Shown: in pieces, positions 7,925-15,149 of the stretch
Numbering within the stretch: position 1 is the first letter of the stretch
How the letters are laid out: the number at the start of each line of letters is the position of its first letter
Source of the DNA: CAYRWM01 sp964428055
Lineage (GTDB): Bacteria; Bacillota; Clostridia; Christensenellales; Christensenellaceae
DNA: 20,846 nucleotides
Reading direction: 5' to 3'
NCBI GenBank assembly: GCA_964428055.1
Contig: CAYRWM010000031.1
Location: forward strand, 1 to 20,846
Notes under the pieces: generated by a model
The model's input: only the letters and a program-made list of their open reading frames with translations
Databases searched by the model: none
Told to the model about the DNA's origin: nothing
Position numbers and translations under genes: made by a program

Positions 7925-8757
7925 TTTCCGTCCACCTTTTCCTTGAGTTCCTTGCCTTTCTGCAGGAGATCCCTGAGCTTTGCTGCATCTCCGCTGTCGA
8001 TGGCATCCTTGTATTCCTGCATGGCAGCGATGAATGTCCCTATCTCTTTTGACAGGTTGTCGGCATTATCCAGGAACAGTTCAGTCCACATATCGGCATC
8101 CAGCCATGCGACCCTGGTCAGATCCTTGTAGCTTCCGGCTGAAAATCCCTTGTGTTTCTGTGCAGTGGGGGATTTTACATATGCGTTTGAGACAACATGC
8201 GCCATCTGTGACGTAAATGCTATTATCTCGTCATGCGAAGCTGCGTCCGTTACCGAGACCCTTCCGAAACCGGCAGGCTTTACCGCCGCCTTGACTCTGT
8301 CAAAGAGCGTTATATCGTCGAATACAGGCGGCACCATCACGAAACTGGCGCCGTCGAACATATTTGCCTTGCTGTGTTTGAAGCCGGAAAACTGCGTGCC
8401 CGCCATCGGATGTCCGCCGACGAAAGTGAACCCGTATTTTTCAGCTTCGCGGAAACCTGCCTCGCATATACGGCGTTTTGTACCGCAGCAGTCCATAACG
8501 AGGGTGTCTTTCGAGATAAGGGGAGCTTTTTTCTTAAGGTATTCTATTGATGCATCCGCGTACAGCGAGAGCAGCAGGACGTCGCAGCTGCCTATGTTCT
8601 CATCAGTGAGTTCCTCGTCCACGGCACCGCTTATAACGGCGAAATCCGTAACGCTCTTCGTTCTGTTGTATCCGAGGACTCTGATGCCCTCAGTTCTCTT
8701 GTATGCCTTTGCGAGGGATCCGCCTATAAGTCCGAGTCCCACTATACCGACTATCAT
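7921..8757 (-). CDS. tyrA: Prephenate dehydrogenase
   Basis: A 278-residue NAD(P)-dependent oxidative decarboxylase acting on prephenate to give 4-hydroxyphenylpyruvate, the Tyr branch (an arogenate preference cannot be excluded). Rossmann motif GLGLIGGS is at 7-14. The active-site segment GGHPMAGTQFSG (His116) and MDCCGTKRRI are typical. There is no C-terminal ACT domain and no chorismate mutase fusion, so the chorismate mutase step must come from the PheA protein encoded downstream. Overlaps aroF by four bases (ATGA) and aroB by four bases, so translation of the three genes is probably coupled. Confidence 0.94.
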   Translation of the reverse strand: MIVGIVGLGLIGGSLAKAYKRTEGIRVLGYNRTKSVTDFAVISGAVDEELTDENIGSCDVLLLSLYADASIEYLKKKAPLISKDTLVMDCCGTKRRICEAGFREAEKYGFTFVGGHPMAGTQFSGFKHSKANMFDGASFVMVPPVFDDITLFDRVKAAVKPAGFGRVSVTDAASHDEIIAFTSQMAHVVSNAYVKSPTAQKHKGFSAGSYKDLTRVAWLDADMWTELFLDNADNLSKEIGTFIAAMQEYKDAIDSGDAAKLRDLLQKGKELKEKVDGK

Positions 8758-9755
8758 TTTATTGCCTCTCTTACCTGCTGTACTTTTTTCGCAATCTCAT
8801 TGAAGACTGCGGGTGTTACCGACTGAGCTCCGTCGCACAGTGCGTGCTCGGGATCGTTATGTACTTCTATCATGAGTCCGTCCGCTCCTGCAGCCGTTGC
8901 TGCGAGAGCCATGGGGAGGACGAGTTTTGCTATGCCGGTGGCATGGCTGGGATCGACTATCACGGGGAGCTGCGTGAGTTCATGCAGCATGGGGACGGCT
9001 GAAACATCCAGAGTGTTCCTTGTGTATGTTTCGAACGTTCTTATGCCTCTTTCGCACAGTATGACATTCTCGTTGCCGCCTGCCATAATATATTCGACGC
9101 TCATGAGCAGTTCCTTTAGGTTGTTCGCGAGGCCTCTTTTTATGAGTACCACTTTCTTTGTCCTGCCCAGTTCCTTGAGCAGATCGAAGTTTTGCATGTT
9201 TCTCGCTCCGACCTGTATTATGTCTATATCCTCGAAAAGATCAAGATCGTTTATGTTCATGATCTCGCTGACCAGTGGCATGCCGGTCTTTTTCTTTGCC
9301 GCTTTTAACAGTTCAAGGCCGTTCTCGCGGAGACCCTGGAAATCATACGGGGACGTCCTCGGTTTAAAGGCGCCGCCGCGGAGCAGGGCTGCTCCCGATT
9401 CCTTAACGCTCTCGGCGATCGTGTTTATCTGCTCTTCGCTTTCAACGGAACACGGACCCGCTATGATGGCGAAGTTTCCGCCGCCGATCTTGACGCCTCC
9501 GGCTTCGATCACTGCATCATCCGTGTGGAACTTACGGTTTGCGTTCTTGAACGGTTCGCTGATGCGTTTAACGGTCTCGATTATGGAAAGACCCTTAAGC
9601 AGATCGATATCGACTTTGCTCGTGTCGCCTATGAGTCCTATTATGCACTGATATTCACCTTCGGATATGTGCACGCCGAGGCCCATGTTTCTGAACCATT
9701 CGCAAAGCTGGTCTCTTTGTTCTTTTGTCGTTCCGTCTTTAAGTACTGCAATCAT
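8754..9755 (-). CDS. aroF: 3-deoxy-7-phosphoheptulonate (DAHP) synthase, class I-beta
   Basis: A 333-residue enzyme that condenses PEP and erythrose 4-phosphate, the entry and control step of the pathway. Residues 1-70 form a ferredoxin-like regulatory domain as in Thermotoga maritima DAHP synthase, where Tyr and Phe bind; residues about 85-333 are the TIM barrel. Visible motifs: AGPCSVES (metal Cys102), LRGGAFKPRTSPYDFQG, LIKRG, CERGIRTFE, VDPSHATG and IEVHNDPE (metal residues). No chorismate mutase fusion, unlike Bacillus subtilis AroA. ATG has GGGAGAAG six bases upstream. It is the first structural gene of the aro operon and follows the attenuator at 9779-9870. Confidence 0.96.
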   Translation of the reverse strand: MIAVLKDGTTKEQRDQLCEWFRNMGLGVHISEGEYQCIIGLIGDTSKVDIDLLKGLSIIETVKRISEPFKNANRKFHTDDAVIEAGGVKIGGGNFAIIAGPCSVESEEQINTIAESVKESGAALLRGGAFKPRTSPYDFQGLRENGLELLKAAKKKTGMPLVSEIMNINDLDLFEDIDIIQVGARNMQNFDLLKELGRTKKVVLIKRGLANNLKELLMSVEYIMAGGNENVILCERGIRTFETYTRNTLDVSAVPMLHELTQLPVIVDPSHATGIAKLVLPMALAATAAGADGLMIEVHNDPEHALCDGAQSVTPAVFNEIAKKVQQVREAIK

Positions 9756-9778
9756 TTTTTTCTTCTCCCGTGATAATT

Positions 9779-9811
9779 AAAAAGCCGCACAATTATCAAT
9801 GTGTGCGGCTT
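9779..9811 (-). terminator. Attenuator terminator upstream of aroF
   Basis: On the minus strand AAGCCGCACA (9811-9802), a 10-base loop and the exact complement TGTGCGGCTT (9791-9782) form a perfect 10-base GC-rich stem; the 3' arm runs into a five-base U-run ending at 9779. It lies 37 bases after the leader peptide stop and 23 bases before aroF. No gene needs it as an end signal except the leader, hence the attenuator reading. Confidence 0.85.
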
Positions 9812-9870
9812 AAAACTACTTTTCTTGTCTGGATTTAAGGTCTAATGCTCAGTATTTAAGCGCAGCACAC
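9801..9870 (-). promoter_or_regulatory. Antiterminator (2:3 pairing) of the aro attenuator
   Basis: Segment 2, GTGTGCTGCGCTTAAA (9870-9855, leader codons 26-31), can pair with segment 3, TTTTAAGCCGCACAC (9815-9801): GTGTGC with GCACAC and GCTTAAA with TTTAAGC, with a small internal loop between. Segment 3 includes the whole 5' arm of the terminator, so the two folds exclude each other. In addition TGCGCTTAA inside segment 2 can pair with TTAAAAGCGCA at 9934-9924 (leader codons 5-8, two A bulged), a protector pairing. Read directly from the sequence; folding energies not computed. Confidence 0.75.
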
Positions 9871-9947
9871 GATTCTTCAACTCCGGCAAAGCCAAAGTAG
9901 AAGTAGAAATACAGATATGCAAATGCGCTTTTAACTGCTTTCAGCAT
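9849..9947 (-). CDS. Aromatic leader peptide of the aro operon attenuator
   Basis: A 32-codon open reading frame. Residues 11-20 read YLYFYFYFGF: eight of ten are Tyr or Phe. In all ten of 32 residues are Tyr or Phe and none is Trp, fitting an operon carrying pheA and tyrA but no trp genes. The ATG has AAAGGA nine bases upstream. The peptide is a regulatory read-out of charged tRNA-Phe and tRNA-Tyr and need have no function as a protein. Ribosomes stalled on codons 11-20 would cover the protector segment and leave codons 26-31 free to form the antiterminator; ribosomes reaching the stop would cover that segment and let the terminator form. It lies between a predicted promoter (9982-10009) and the terminator (9779-9811). 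The analogy is pheL of enteric bacteria. Confidence 0.88.
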   Translation of the reverse strand: MLKAVKSAFAYLYFYFYFGFAGVEESCAALKY

Positions 9948-9981
9948 TTCCTTTTATCCTTTCTTAAGAACCATTAACAAT

Positions 9982-10009
9982 TCTATATTGCCGGGGGTTC
10001 TTTTGTCAA
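9982..10009 (-). promoter_or_regulatory. Promoter of the aro operon leader
   Basis: Perfect -35 TTGACA (10009-10004) and -10 TATAGA (9987-9982) with a 16-base spacer on the minus strand; TAGAAT (9985-9980) with an 18-base spacer is an alternative. The -35 box contains the accA stop codon. Transcription would start near 9974, about 27 bases before the leader peptide ATG. A perfect 7-base inverted repeat AAGAACC / GGTTCTT (10002-9996 and 9972-9966) brackets the -10 region. Confidence 0.65.
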
Positions 10010-10824
10010 GTTCTGTTGCCCTTGATGTTTTTCTTTCCGTAGTCACGGAATCTTTTGTTCCTTTCGGAAAGGAGCTTCTTAACTGTTAATCCGGAGAGCT
10101 CATCAAGACACTTTTCTATATACTCGCTGACGCTCTTTGCCATGGCTCCATTGTCGTCGCTCTTGGCGCCGTGCGTGGGTTCCGGTATGACAGTGTCTAT
10201 TATACCGTGATCTAGCGCATCCTGCGCAGTCAGTTTCATGAGCACTGATGCGGACTCTGCCTTGGATTTATCTTTCCAGAGTATGCTTGCGAATCCTTCG
10301 GGCGAGAGTATGGAATAGATCGAGTTCTCGAGCATCGCCAGTCTGTCGGATACTGCAAAAGCAAGCGCTCCGCCGCTCCCGCCTTCACCGAGTATGACTG
10401 TTATCACCGGCACTTTGAGCTTTGAGAGCTCGAACAGGTTCTTTGCTATCGATTCCCCGACGCCGTATCTCTCGGCATCCGTACCGCAGTGGGCTCCGGG
10501 GGTATCCACAAAGAATATTACCGGACGTCCGAACTTCTCAGCCTGTTTCATCAGCCTCATTGACTTTCTGTAGCCTTCGGGTTTCGGGCTGCCGAAATTG
10601 TGCTGGATCTTGTCCTGTGTTCCTACACCTTTTTCCTGTGCTATAACGGTGACCGGTCTGCCGCCGAATGAAGCTATGCCGCCTATGACAGCCGGATCAT
10701 CGCCCAGCGACCTGTCGCCGTGGAGTTCTATGAAATCAGGGAATATGTTGTTGAGATAATATACGGCAGTCGGCCTCATAGGTTCCCTGGCGAGCTGCAC
10801 TCTCATCCATGAAGTCTTTTTCAT
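10006..10824 (-). CDS. accA: Acetyl-CoA carboxylase carboxyltransferase subunit alpha
   Basis: A 272-residue subunit that, with AccD, moves the carboxyl group from biotin to acetyl-CoA to make malonyl-CoA. Recognised by ELHGDRSLGDDPAVIGGIA, GSPKPEGYRKSMRLMKQAEKFGRPVIFFVDTPGA, and LGEGGSGGALAFAVSD, the oxyanion-hole GG motifs of the crotonase-like fold. It is shorter than E. coli AccA (about 319) because the N-terminal helix region is missing, as is usual in Streptococcus and many clostridia. Last gene of the fatty acid operon. Its ATG overlaps the accD stop by four bases (ATGA). Its own stop lies within the promoter of the aro leader. Confidence 0.95.
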   Translation of the reverse strand: MKKTSWMRVQLAREPMRPTAVYYLNNIFPDFIELHGDRSLGDDPAVIGGIASFGGRPVTVIAQEKGVGTQDKIQHNFGSPKPEGYRKSMRLMKQAEKFGRPVIFFVDTPGAHCGTDAERYGVGESIAKNLFELSKLKVPVITVILGEGGSGGALAFAVSDRLAMLENSIYSILSPEGFASILWKDKSKAESASVLMKLTAQDALDHGIIDTVIPEPTHGAKSDDNGAMAKSVSEYIEKCLDELSGLTVKKLLSERNKRFRDYGKKNIKGNRT

Positions 10825-11723
10825 TCCGCTTTACCTCCGTGCAGTTTCAGTATCTCGGCGATCACACGGGGGAGTTCCCTGCGTTCCACGATCCTGTCTA
10901 TGAATCCGCTCTCAAGCATGAATTCAGCTGTCTGGAAACCTTCCGGAAGATCTTCGCCGGTTGTCTGCTGTATGACTCTCTTCCCGGCGAAACCTATAAG
11001 GGCACCGGGTTCCGCGAGTATTATATCGCCGAGGGAGGCGAAACTTGCTGTAACACCGCCGGTGGTGGGATCTGTTATAACAACGAGGTAGAGCAGTCCC
11101 GCGTCATCGAGTCTGCGTATAGCCGCACTCGTCTTGGCCATCTGCATGAGCGAATACAGACCTTCCTGCATCCTTGCTCCGCCTGATGCCGTAAAAGCGA
11201 CGAGCGGGAGCTTGTCAGCTATGGCTCTTTCGGCTGCCAGCGTGAACTTTTCGCCGACGGCTATGCCCATTGACGCCATCATGAACCTGGGGTCCATAAC
11301 AGCCAGCACGCACTTCTGTCCCTGTATCGTAGCTATGCCTGTTATTATAGCTTCCTTCTCGCCGGTCTTTTCGCGGAGAGAATCCACTTTTTCATCGTAA
11401 TCCGGAAAATCAAGGGGATTACCGGCTATGAGATTTTCATTGAATTCCTCAAAACTGCCTTCATCCACGGTCATCCTGATCCTCTCTCTTGCGCCGATCC
11501 TGAAATTGTATCCGCACTGAGGACAGACTCTCATGGAAGCCCTCTGTTCCTGCCTGAAGATATGCGACCCGCATCCCGGGCATGCTATCCACATGGAGTG
11601 ATGATGATGCTCCTGATCCTGTCTGTTCTGCTCGGCGTCTTCGGGCAGTTCGGGGATCGGTATCTTCTTGTTCTCCATGTATATGGGCCTCGGAGGGCTG
11701 TATTTTTTACTGAAAATACTCAC
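10821..11723 (-). CDS. accD: Acetyl-CoA carboxylase carboxyltransferase subunit beta
   Basis: A 300-residue partner of AccA. A four-Cys zinc ribbon is at Cys48, Cys51, Cys67 and Cys70 (CPGC then CPQC); the carboxyltransferase domain follows, with FTASGGARMQEGLYSLMQMAKT and DPTTGGVTASFA typical of AccD. The start is GTG, supported by GGGAGATAA upstream and a four-base overlap (GTGA) with the accC stop; the first in-frame ATG is codon 16. The stretch before the zinc ribbon is longer than usual and polar, with four His in a row at 39-42 (residues EHHHHSMW), which I have not seen as a family feature. Confidence 0.95.
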   Translation of the reverse strand: MSIFSKKYSPPRPIYMENKKIPIPELPEDAEQNRQDQEHHHHSMWIACPGCGSHIFRQEQRASMRVCPQCGYNFRIGARERIRMTVDEGSFEEFNENLIAGNPLDFPDYDEKVDSLREKTGEKEAIITGIATIQGQKCVLAVMDPRFMMASMGIAVGEKFTLAAERAIADKLPLVAFTASGGARMQEGLYSLMQMAKTSAAIRRLDDAGLLYLVVITDPTTGGVTASFASLGDIILAEPGALIGFAGKRVIQQTTGEDLPEGFQTAEFMLESGFIDRIVERRELPRVIAEILKLHGGKAE

Positions 11724-13069
11724 TTCTTATCTCCCATTTCTCTGTCAATGAAGTTTATATCCATTTTCCCGTTAACTATATCACGGTTTGTCAGCAAACG
11801 GAAGTGGAAAGGTATGTTGGTCGTAAGACCTTCGATCTCGAGTTCATCGAGACAGCTGCGCATCTTGGCGAGCGCTTCATCCCTGTCCACGCCGTGGGCT
11901 ATCATCTTGCCTATCATTGAATCATAATACGGAGGTATCGTGCATCCTTCGTATATGGCTGAATCAAATCTCACTCCGAAACCGCCGGGGACATGCAGGG
12001 CCTTTATCTTGCCTGCGCACGGCGCAAAGTTCCTGTCGGGATCCTCTGCGTTTATCCTGCATTCTATAGCATGTCCGTGCAGATGTATATCGCTCTGCTT
12101 GAACGGCAGTTCAAGACCTGCCGCCGACGCTATCTGATTCTTGACTATATCTATGCCGGTTATCATCTCTGTTATGGGGTGCTCAACCTGAATCCTTGCG
12201 TTGAGTTCCATGAAATAATAGTTGCCGGTCTTTTTCTCGACCAGGAATTCAACCGTACCGGCGCTGTCGTATCCGACCTTGAGAGCGGCCTTGACTGCGG
12301 AGCGCCCGATCTTTTCCCTGAGTTCCTTAGAGAGGATGGGGGAGGGAGCCTCTTCCATTATCTTCTGGCTCCTTCTCTGCAGAGAGCATTCACGCTCGTA
12401 GAGATGGACTGCATGTCCGTGCTTGTCGCAGAGAAGCTGTACTTCTATGTGGCGGGCATTTTCTATGCATTTTTCCATGTAAAGGTCGGCGTTTCCGAAC
12501 GCTGCGAGAGCTTCCTCTGAAGCGGAAGCGAATGCTGCGAGCATGTCGTTCTCGTTTAAGACTTTCCTTATACCTCTTCCGCCGCCGCCGACAGCTGCCT
12601 TTATCATAACGGGGTAGCCGATCTTCTTAGCGGCTTTTCTGGCGTCCTTTACATCCTTGAGCTTTTCAAATGTTCCGGGGATTACAGGTACGCCGGCTTC
12701 GTGCATCAGTATCCTGGCGTTGAGCTTGTGGCCCATCGCGTCCATTGCGTTCACATTCGGTCCTATGAACGTTATGTTGCTCTGATTGCACATGCGGACG
12801 AACTGTGTGTTCTCGGAGAGAAAACCGTATCCGGGATGTATCGCATCCGAACCGGTGACCTCAGCTGCGCTTAATATGTTGTATGCGTTGAGGTAGCTGT
12901 CCTTTGCATGGTTTCCGCCTATGCATACGGCTTCATCGGCTATCCTGGCGTGCATAGCGTATTTGTCGGCCTTTGAATATACAGCAACAGAGGGGAGTCC
13001 CATCTCCCTTAAGGCCCTTATGACTCTTACGGCTATCTCGCCCCTGTTGGCTATCAGGACCTTCTTCAT
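11720..13069 (-). CDS. accC: Acetyl-CoA carboxylase, biotin carboxylase subunit
   Basis: A 449-residue ATP-grasp enzyme that carboxylates the biotin on AccB using bicarbonate and ATP. N-terminal KVLIANRGEIAVRVIRA, the glycine-rich lid MIKAAVGGGGRGIRKV, and MELNARIQVEHPITEMITGIDIV are the classical signatures. Length matches the stand-alone bacterial subunit (about 450). ATG has GGAG in GGAGCAGTAAT upstream, one base after the fabZ stop. Sits between fabZ and accD in the fatty acid operon. Confidence 0.97.
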   Translation of the reverse strand: MKKVLIANRGEIAVRVIRALREMGLPSVAVYSKADKYAMHARIADEAVCIGGNHAKDSYLNAYNILSAAEVTGSDAIHPGYGFLSENTQFVRMCNQSNITFIGPNVNAMDAMGHKLNARILMHEAGVPVIPGTFEKLKDVKDARKAAKKIGYPVMIKAAVGGGGRGIRKVLNENDMLAAFASASEEALAAFGNADLYMEKCIENARHIEVQLLCDKHGHAVHLYERECSLQRRSQKIMEEAPSPILSKELREKIGRSAVKAALKVGYDSAGTVEFLVEKKTGNYYFMELNARIQVEHPITEMITGIDIVKNQIASAAGLELPFKQSDIHLHGHAIECRINAEDPDRNFAPCAGKIKALHVPGGFGVRFDSAIYEGCTIPPYYDSMIGKMIAHGVDRDEALAKMRSCLDELEIEGLTTNIPFHFRLLTNRDIVNGKMDINFIDREMGDKK

Positions 13070-13070
13070 A

Positions 13071-13505
13071 TTACTGCTCCTTTACAAACACAAACATTAT
13101 CTCGCCTTCGCAGGCGCACTTTCCGTTGACTTCAGCGCGCACGGCTCCGGTGCCTCCTATGGAGGATTTCCTTATTATATTGCACTTAAGTACGAGATCG
13201 TCGCCCGGCTTGACCTGGCCGCGGAACTTCATGCTCTTTATTCCGCCGAACACTGCCAGTTTTCCGGCAAATTCGGGGCAGACGAGCATGGCGTAAGCGC
13301 CGGTCTGTGCGAGAGCTTCGACCATAAGCACTCCGGGGAGCATCGGGTTTCCGGGGAAGTGTCCCTTGAACACCGGATAATCCTCGGTAAGATGCCATAC
13401 GCCTTCGGCCGATTCACCCGGCACACATGCCGTGATCTCGTCAACGAGTGCGAACGGTTCCCTGTGGGGAAGTACTTTTTTTATCTCTTCGCGGTCTATC
13501 ATCAT
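13071..13505 (-). CDS. fabZ: 3-hydroxyacyl-ACP dehydratase FabZ
   Basis: A 144-residue hot-dog fold dehydratase removing water from 3-hydroxyacyl-ACP to give trans-2-enoyl-ACP. LPHREPFALVDEI near the N terminus and GHFPGNPMLPGVLMVEALAQTGA at 48-70 carry the catalytic His49 and Glu63. Start could be either of two adjacent ATGs (13505 or 13502); the first gives an ATGA overlap with the accB stop. Position between accB and accC is the usual one in Lactobacillales and Clostridia fab operons. No second fabZ/fabN or fabM copy is seen, so how unsaturated chains are made is not answered by this window. Confidence 0.96.
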   Translation of the reverse strand: MMIDREEIKKVLPHREPFALVDEITACVPGESAEGVWHLTEDYPVFKGHFPGNPMLPGVLMVEALAQTGAYAMLVCPEFAGKLAVFGGIKSMKFRGQVKPGDDLVLKCNIIRKSSIGGTGAVRAEVNGKCACEGEIMFVFVKEQ

Positions 13506-13900
13506 GCAGTCTTGTACCTGAACAGCACCTGGCCGTATTCAAGCACGTCTCCTTCCTTGACTTCAACTGATACTATAGTGCCGTCCTCGGGCATCGTGAT
13601 CTCATTGAAGAGTTTCATGGCTTCTATACTGCATACAGCCTGACCGGCAGAAACAGCAAGACCTTTTTCGAGTTTGAGGTCCTCGAGTTCATGGAATGTG
13701 CCTATGAAGGGAGATTCCACAGATTTCAGTCCCTCATCTTCGTTCTTCGGAGCGTCAGCCTGTACGGGTGATGTCACAACTGTCGCGACCGTCTCCGCCG
13801 TGGGCTTTTCCATCTCGAAGAAGAAGTCGCCGTCTTTTACCGTGATCGATTTAAAATCATCATGCTTTTTTATGAATTCAGATATCTGTTTGAGATCCAT
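13502..13900 (-). CDS. accB: Biotin carboxyl carrier protein of acetyl-CoA carboxylase
   Basis: A 132-residue carrier swinging biotin between AccC and AccA/AccD. The N-terminal helix region (1-35) is followed by a short Ala/Pro/Val/Thr linker (about 33-55) and the biotinyl domain (61-132). The biotin-accepting Lys96 is in EAMKLFNEI, one residue off the standard EAMKLMNEI (Phe for the second Met). ATG has GGGAGG upstream and overlaps the fabF TAA by one base (TAATG). Linker is shorter than in E. coli, as common in Gram-positives. Confidence 0.96.
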   Translation of the reverse strand: MDLKQISEFIKKHDDFKSITVKDGDFFFEMEKPTAETVATVVTSPVQADAPKNEDEGLKSVESPFIGTFHELEDLKLEKGLAVSAGQAVCSIEAMKLFNEITMPEDGTIVSVEVKEGDVLEYGQVLFRYKTA

Positions 13901-15138
13901 TACTGTTCCTCCCGTTTGAAAATAAGGCTGGCGTTCTGTCCGCCGAAACCGAGATTGTTTGACATAGTGATCCCGGCATCAAATTCTATCGCTTTATTGG
14001 GTGTGTAGTCAAGGTCGCATTCCGGATCCGGCACCTTATAGTTGATGGTGGGCGGTATGATACCCGTCTGCGCCGCCTTGACGCTGACTATCGCTTCTAT
14101 CGCGCCCGTGGCACCCAGCATATGACCCGTCATGGATTTCGTGGAAGAGATCTTTAAGTCCTTCGCATGCTCTCCGAAAGCTATCTTGTAGGCTTTTGTT
14201 TCAGAAAGGTCGTTAAGCTCCGTAGATGTGCCGTGAGCGTTTATGTACTTTATATCTTCTTTCGCTATACCTGCGTCAGCTATAGCCTGTTTGATCGCAG
14301 ATACCAGACCGTCCGCTTCGGGATGGGGTGCTGTCATATGATAGGCGTCAGCGGAAGAACCGTAGCCGATTATCTCGCCGTATATCTTGGCTCCTCTGGC
14401 TTTCGCATGTTCATACTCCTCGAGCACCATCATGCCTGCGCCTTCACCGATCACGAAGCCGCTTCTTTCCGCGTCGAACGGGATCGATGCCCTGTTCGGA
14501 TCATCGGCGAGAGTAAGTGCCTTCAGACTGGCAAAACCTGACATGGCCAGTCTCGTTACCGGAGCTTCACAGCCGCCGGTGACCATTGCATCCATATAGC
14601 CGTCTTTGATCAGCCTGTAGGCATCGCCTATACCGTGCGCACCTGACGCGCATGCCGTAACGACCGTAGTGTTATGACCCTTAAGGCCGTATTTCATAGC
14701 TATGAGACCCGGTGCGATGTTTCCGATCATCATCGGTATGAACAGCGGGAAAGTGCCTTTAAGACCTTTCGCGTTCAGTTTCGTGACTTCGGTCTCCATA
14801 GTCTGCAGACCGCCTATGCCGCTGCCAATGAGCACACCGAATCTGTAGGGATCGGGCATGTCATTGCCGAAGCATGCGTCATCCATGGCTTCCGATGCGG
14901 CCACATAACCCAGCTGGCAGAATCTGTCCATTCTGCGCGCGAGCTTTTTGTCTATATGATCGAGAGGATCGAAGTTCTTGACTTCTCCCGCGACCGAGAC
15001 CTGGCCGTCAGACATATCGATAAGGGATACCTTTCCGATACCGTTCACGCCGTTTATCATGCTGTTCCACATTTCCTCAGTGGAATTGCCGTTCGGAGCG
15101 AGTGCTCCGAGACCTGTGATAGCAACTCTGCGTTTCAT
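13900..15138 (-). CDS. fabF: 3-oxoacyl-ACP synthase II (KAS II)
   Basis: A 412-residue condensing enzyme that elongates acyl-ACP with malonyl-ACP. The Cys-His-His triad is visible: Cys163 in TACASGAHGIGDAYRLI, His302 in NAHGTSTELND, His339 in SMTGHMLGATGAIE. Glycine-rich C-terminal NNLGFGGQNASLIF is typical. ATG preceded by GGAGGGAAT (CCGGAGGGAAT), 11 bases after fabG. Length matches the family (about 410). Confidence 0.97.
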   Translation of the reverse strand: MKRRVAITGLGALAPNGNSTEEMWNSMINGVNGIGKVSLIDMSDGQVSVAGEVKNFDPLDHIDKKLARRMDRFCQLGYVAASEAMDDACFGNDMPDPYRFGVLIGSGIGGLQTMETEVTKLNAKGLKGTFPLFIPMMIGNIAPGLIAMKYGLKGHNTTVVTACASGAHGIGDAYRLIKDGYMDAMVTGGCEAPVTRLAMSGFASLKALTLADDPNRASIPFDAERSGFVIGEGAGMMVLEEYEHAKARGAKIYGEIIGYGSSADAYHMTAPHPEADGLVSAIKQAIADAGIAKEDIKYINAHGTSTELNDLSETKAYKIAFGEHAKDLKISSTKSMTGHMLGATGAIEAIVSVKAAQTGIIPPTINYKVPDPECDLDYTPNKAIEFDAGITMSNNLGFGGQNASLIFKREEQ

Positions 15139-15149
15139 ATTCCCTCCGG

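Noticed and set aside
8872..9651. Long open frame (259 codons) on the plus strand opposite aroF
   Set aside because: Mirror of a strongly conserved DAHP synthase; Ser/Phe-rich composition without domains and no ribosome binding site. The same holds for other opposite-strand frames at 4546-5169, 5745-6293, 6315-7022, 8150-8803 and 12921-13643.
9756..10005. T-box riboswitch upstream of aroF
   Set aside because: Too little space (about 220 bases, of which 99 are the leader frame), and no T-box sequence or specifier stem was seen. The leader peptide explains the terminator better.
13186..13444. Alternative minus-strand frames of 68-70 codons inside fabZ
   Set aside because: Arg-rich shadows of fabZ in other frames, with no start signals.
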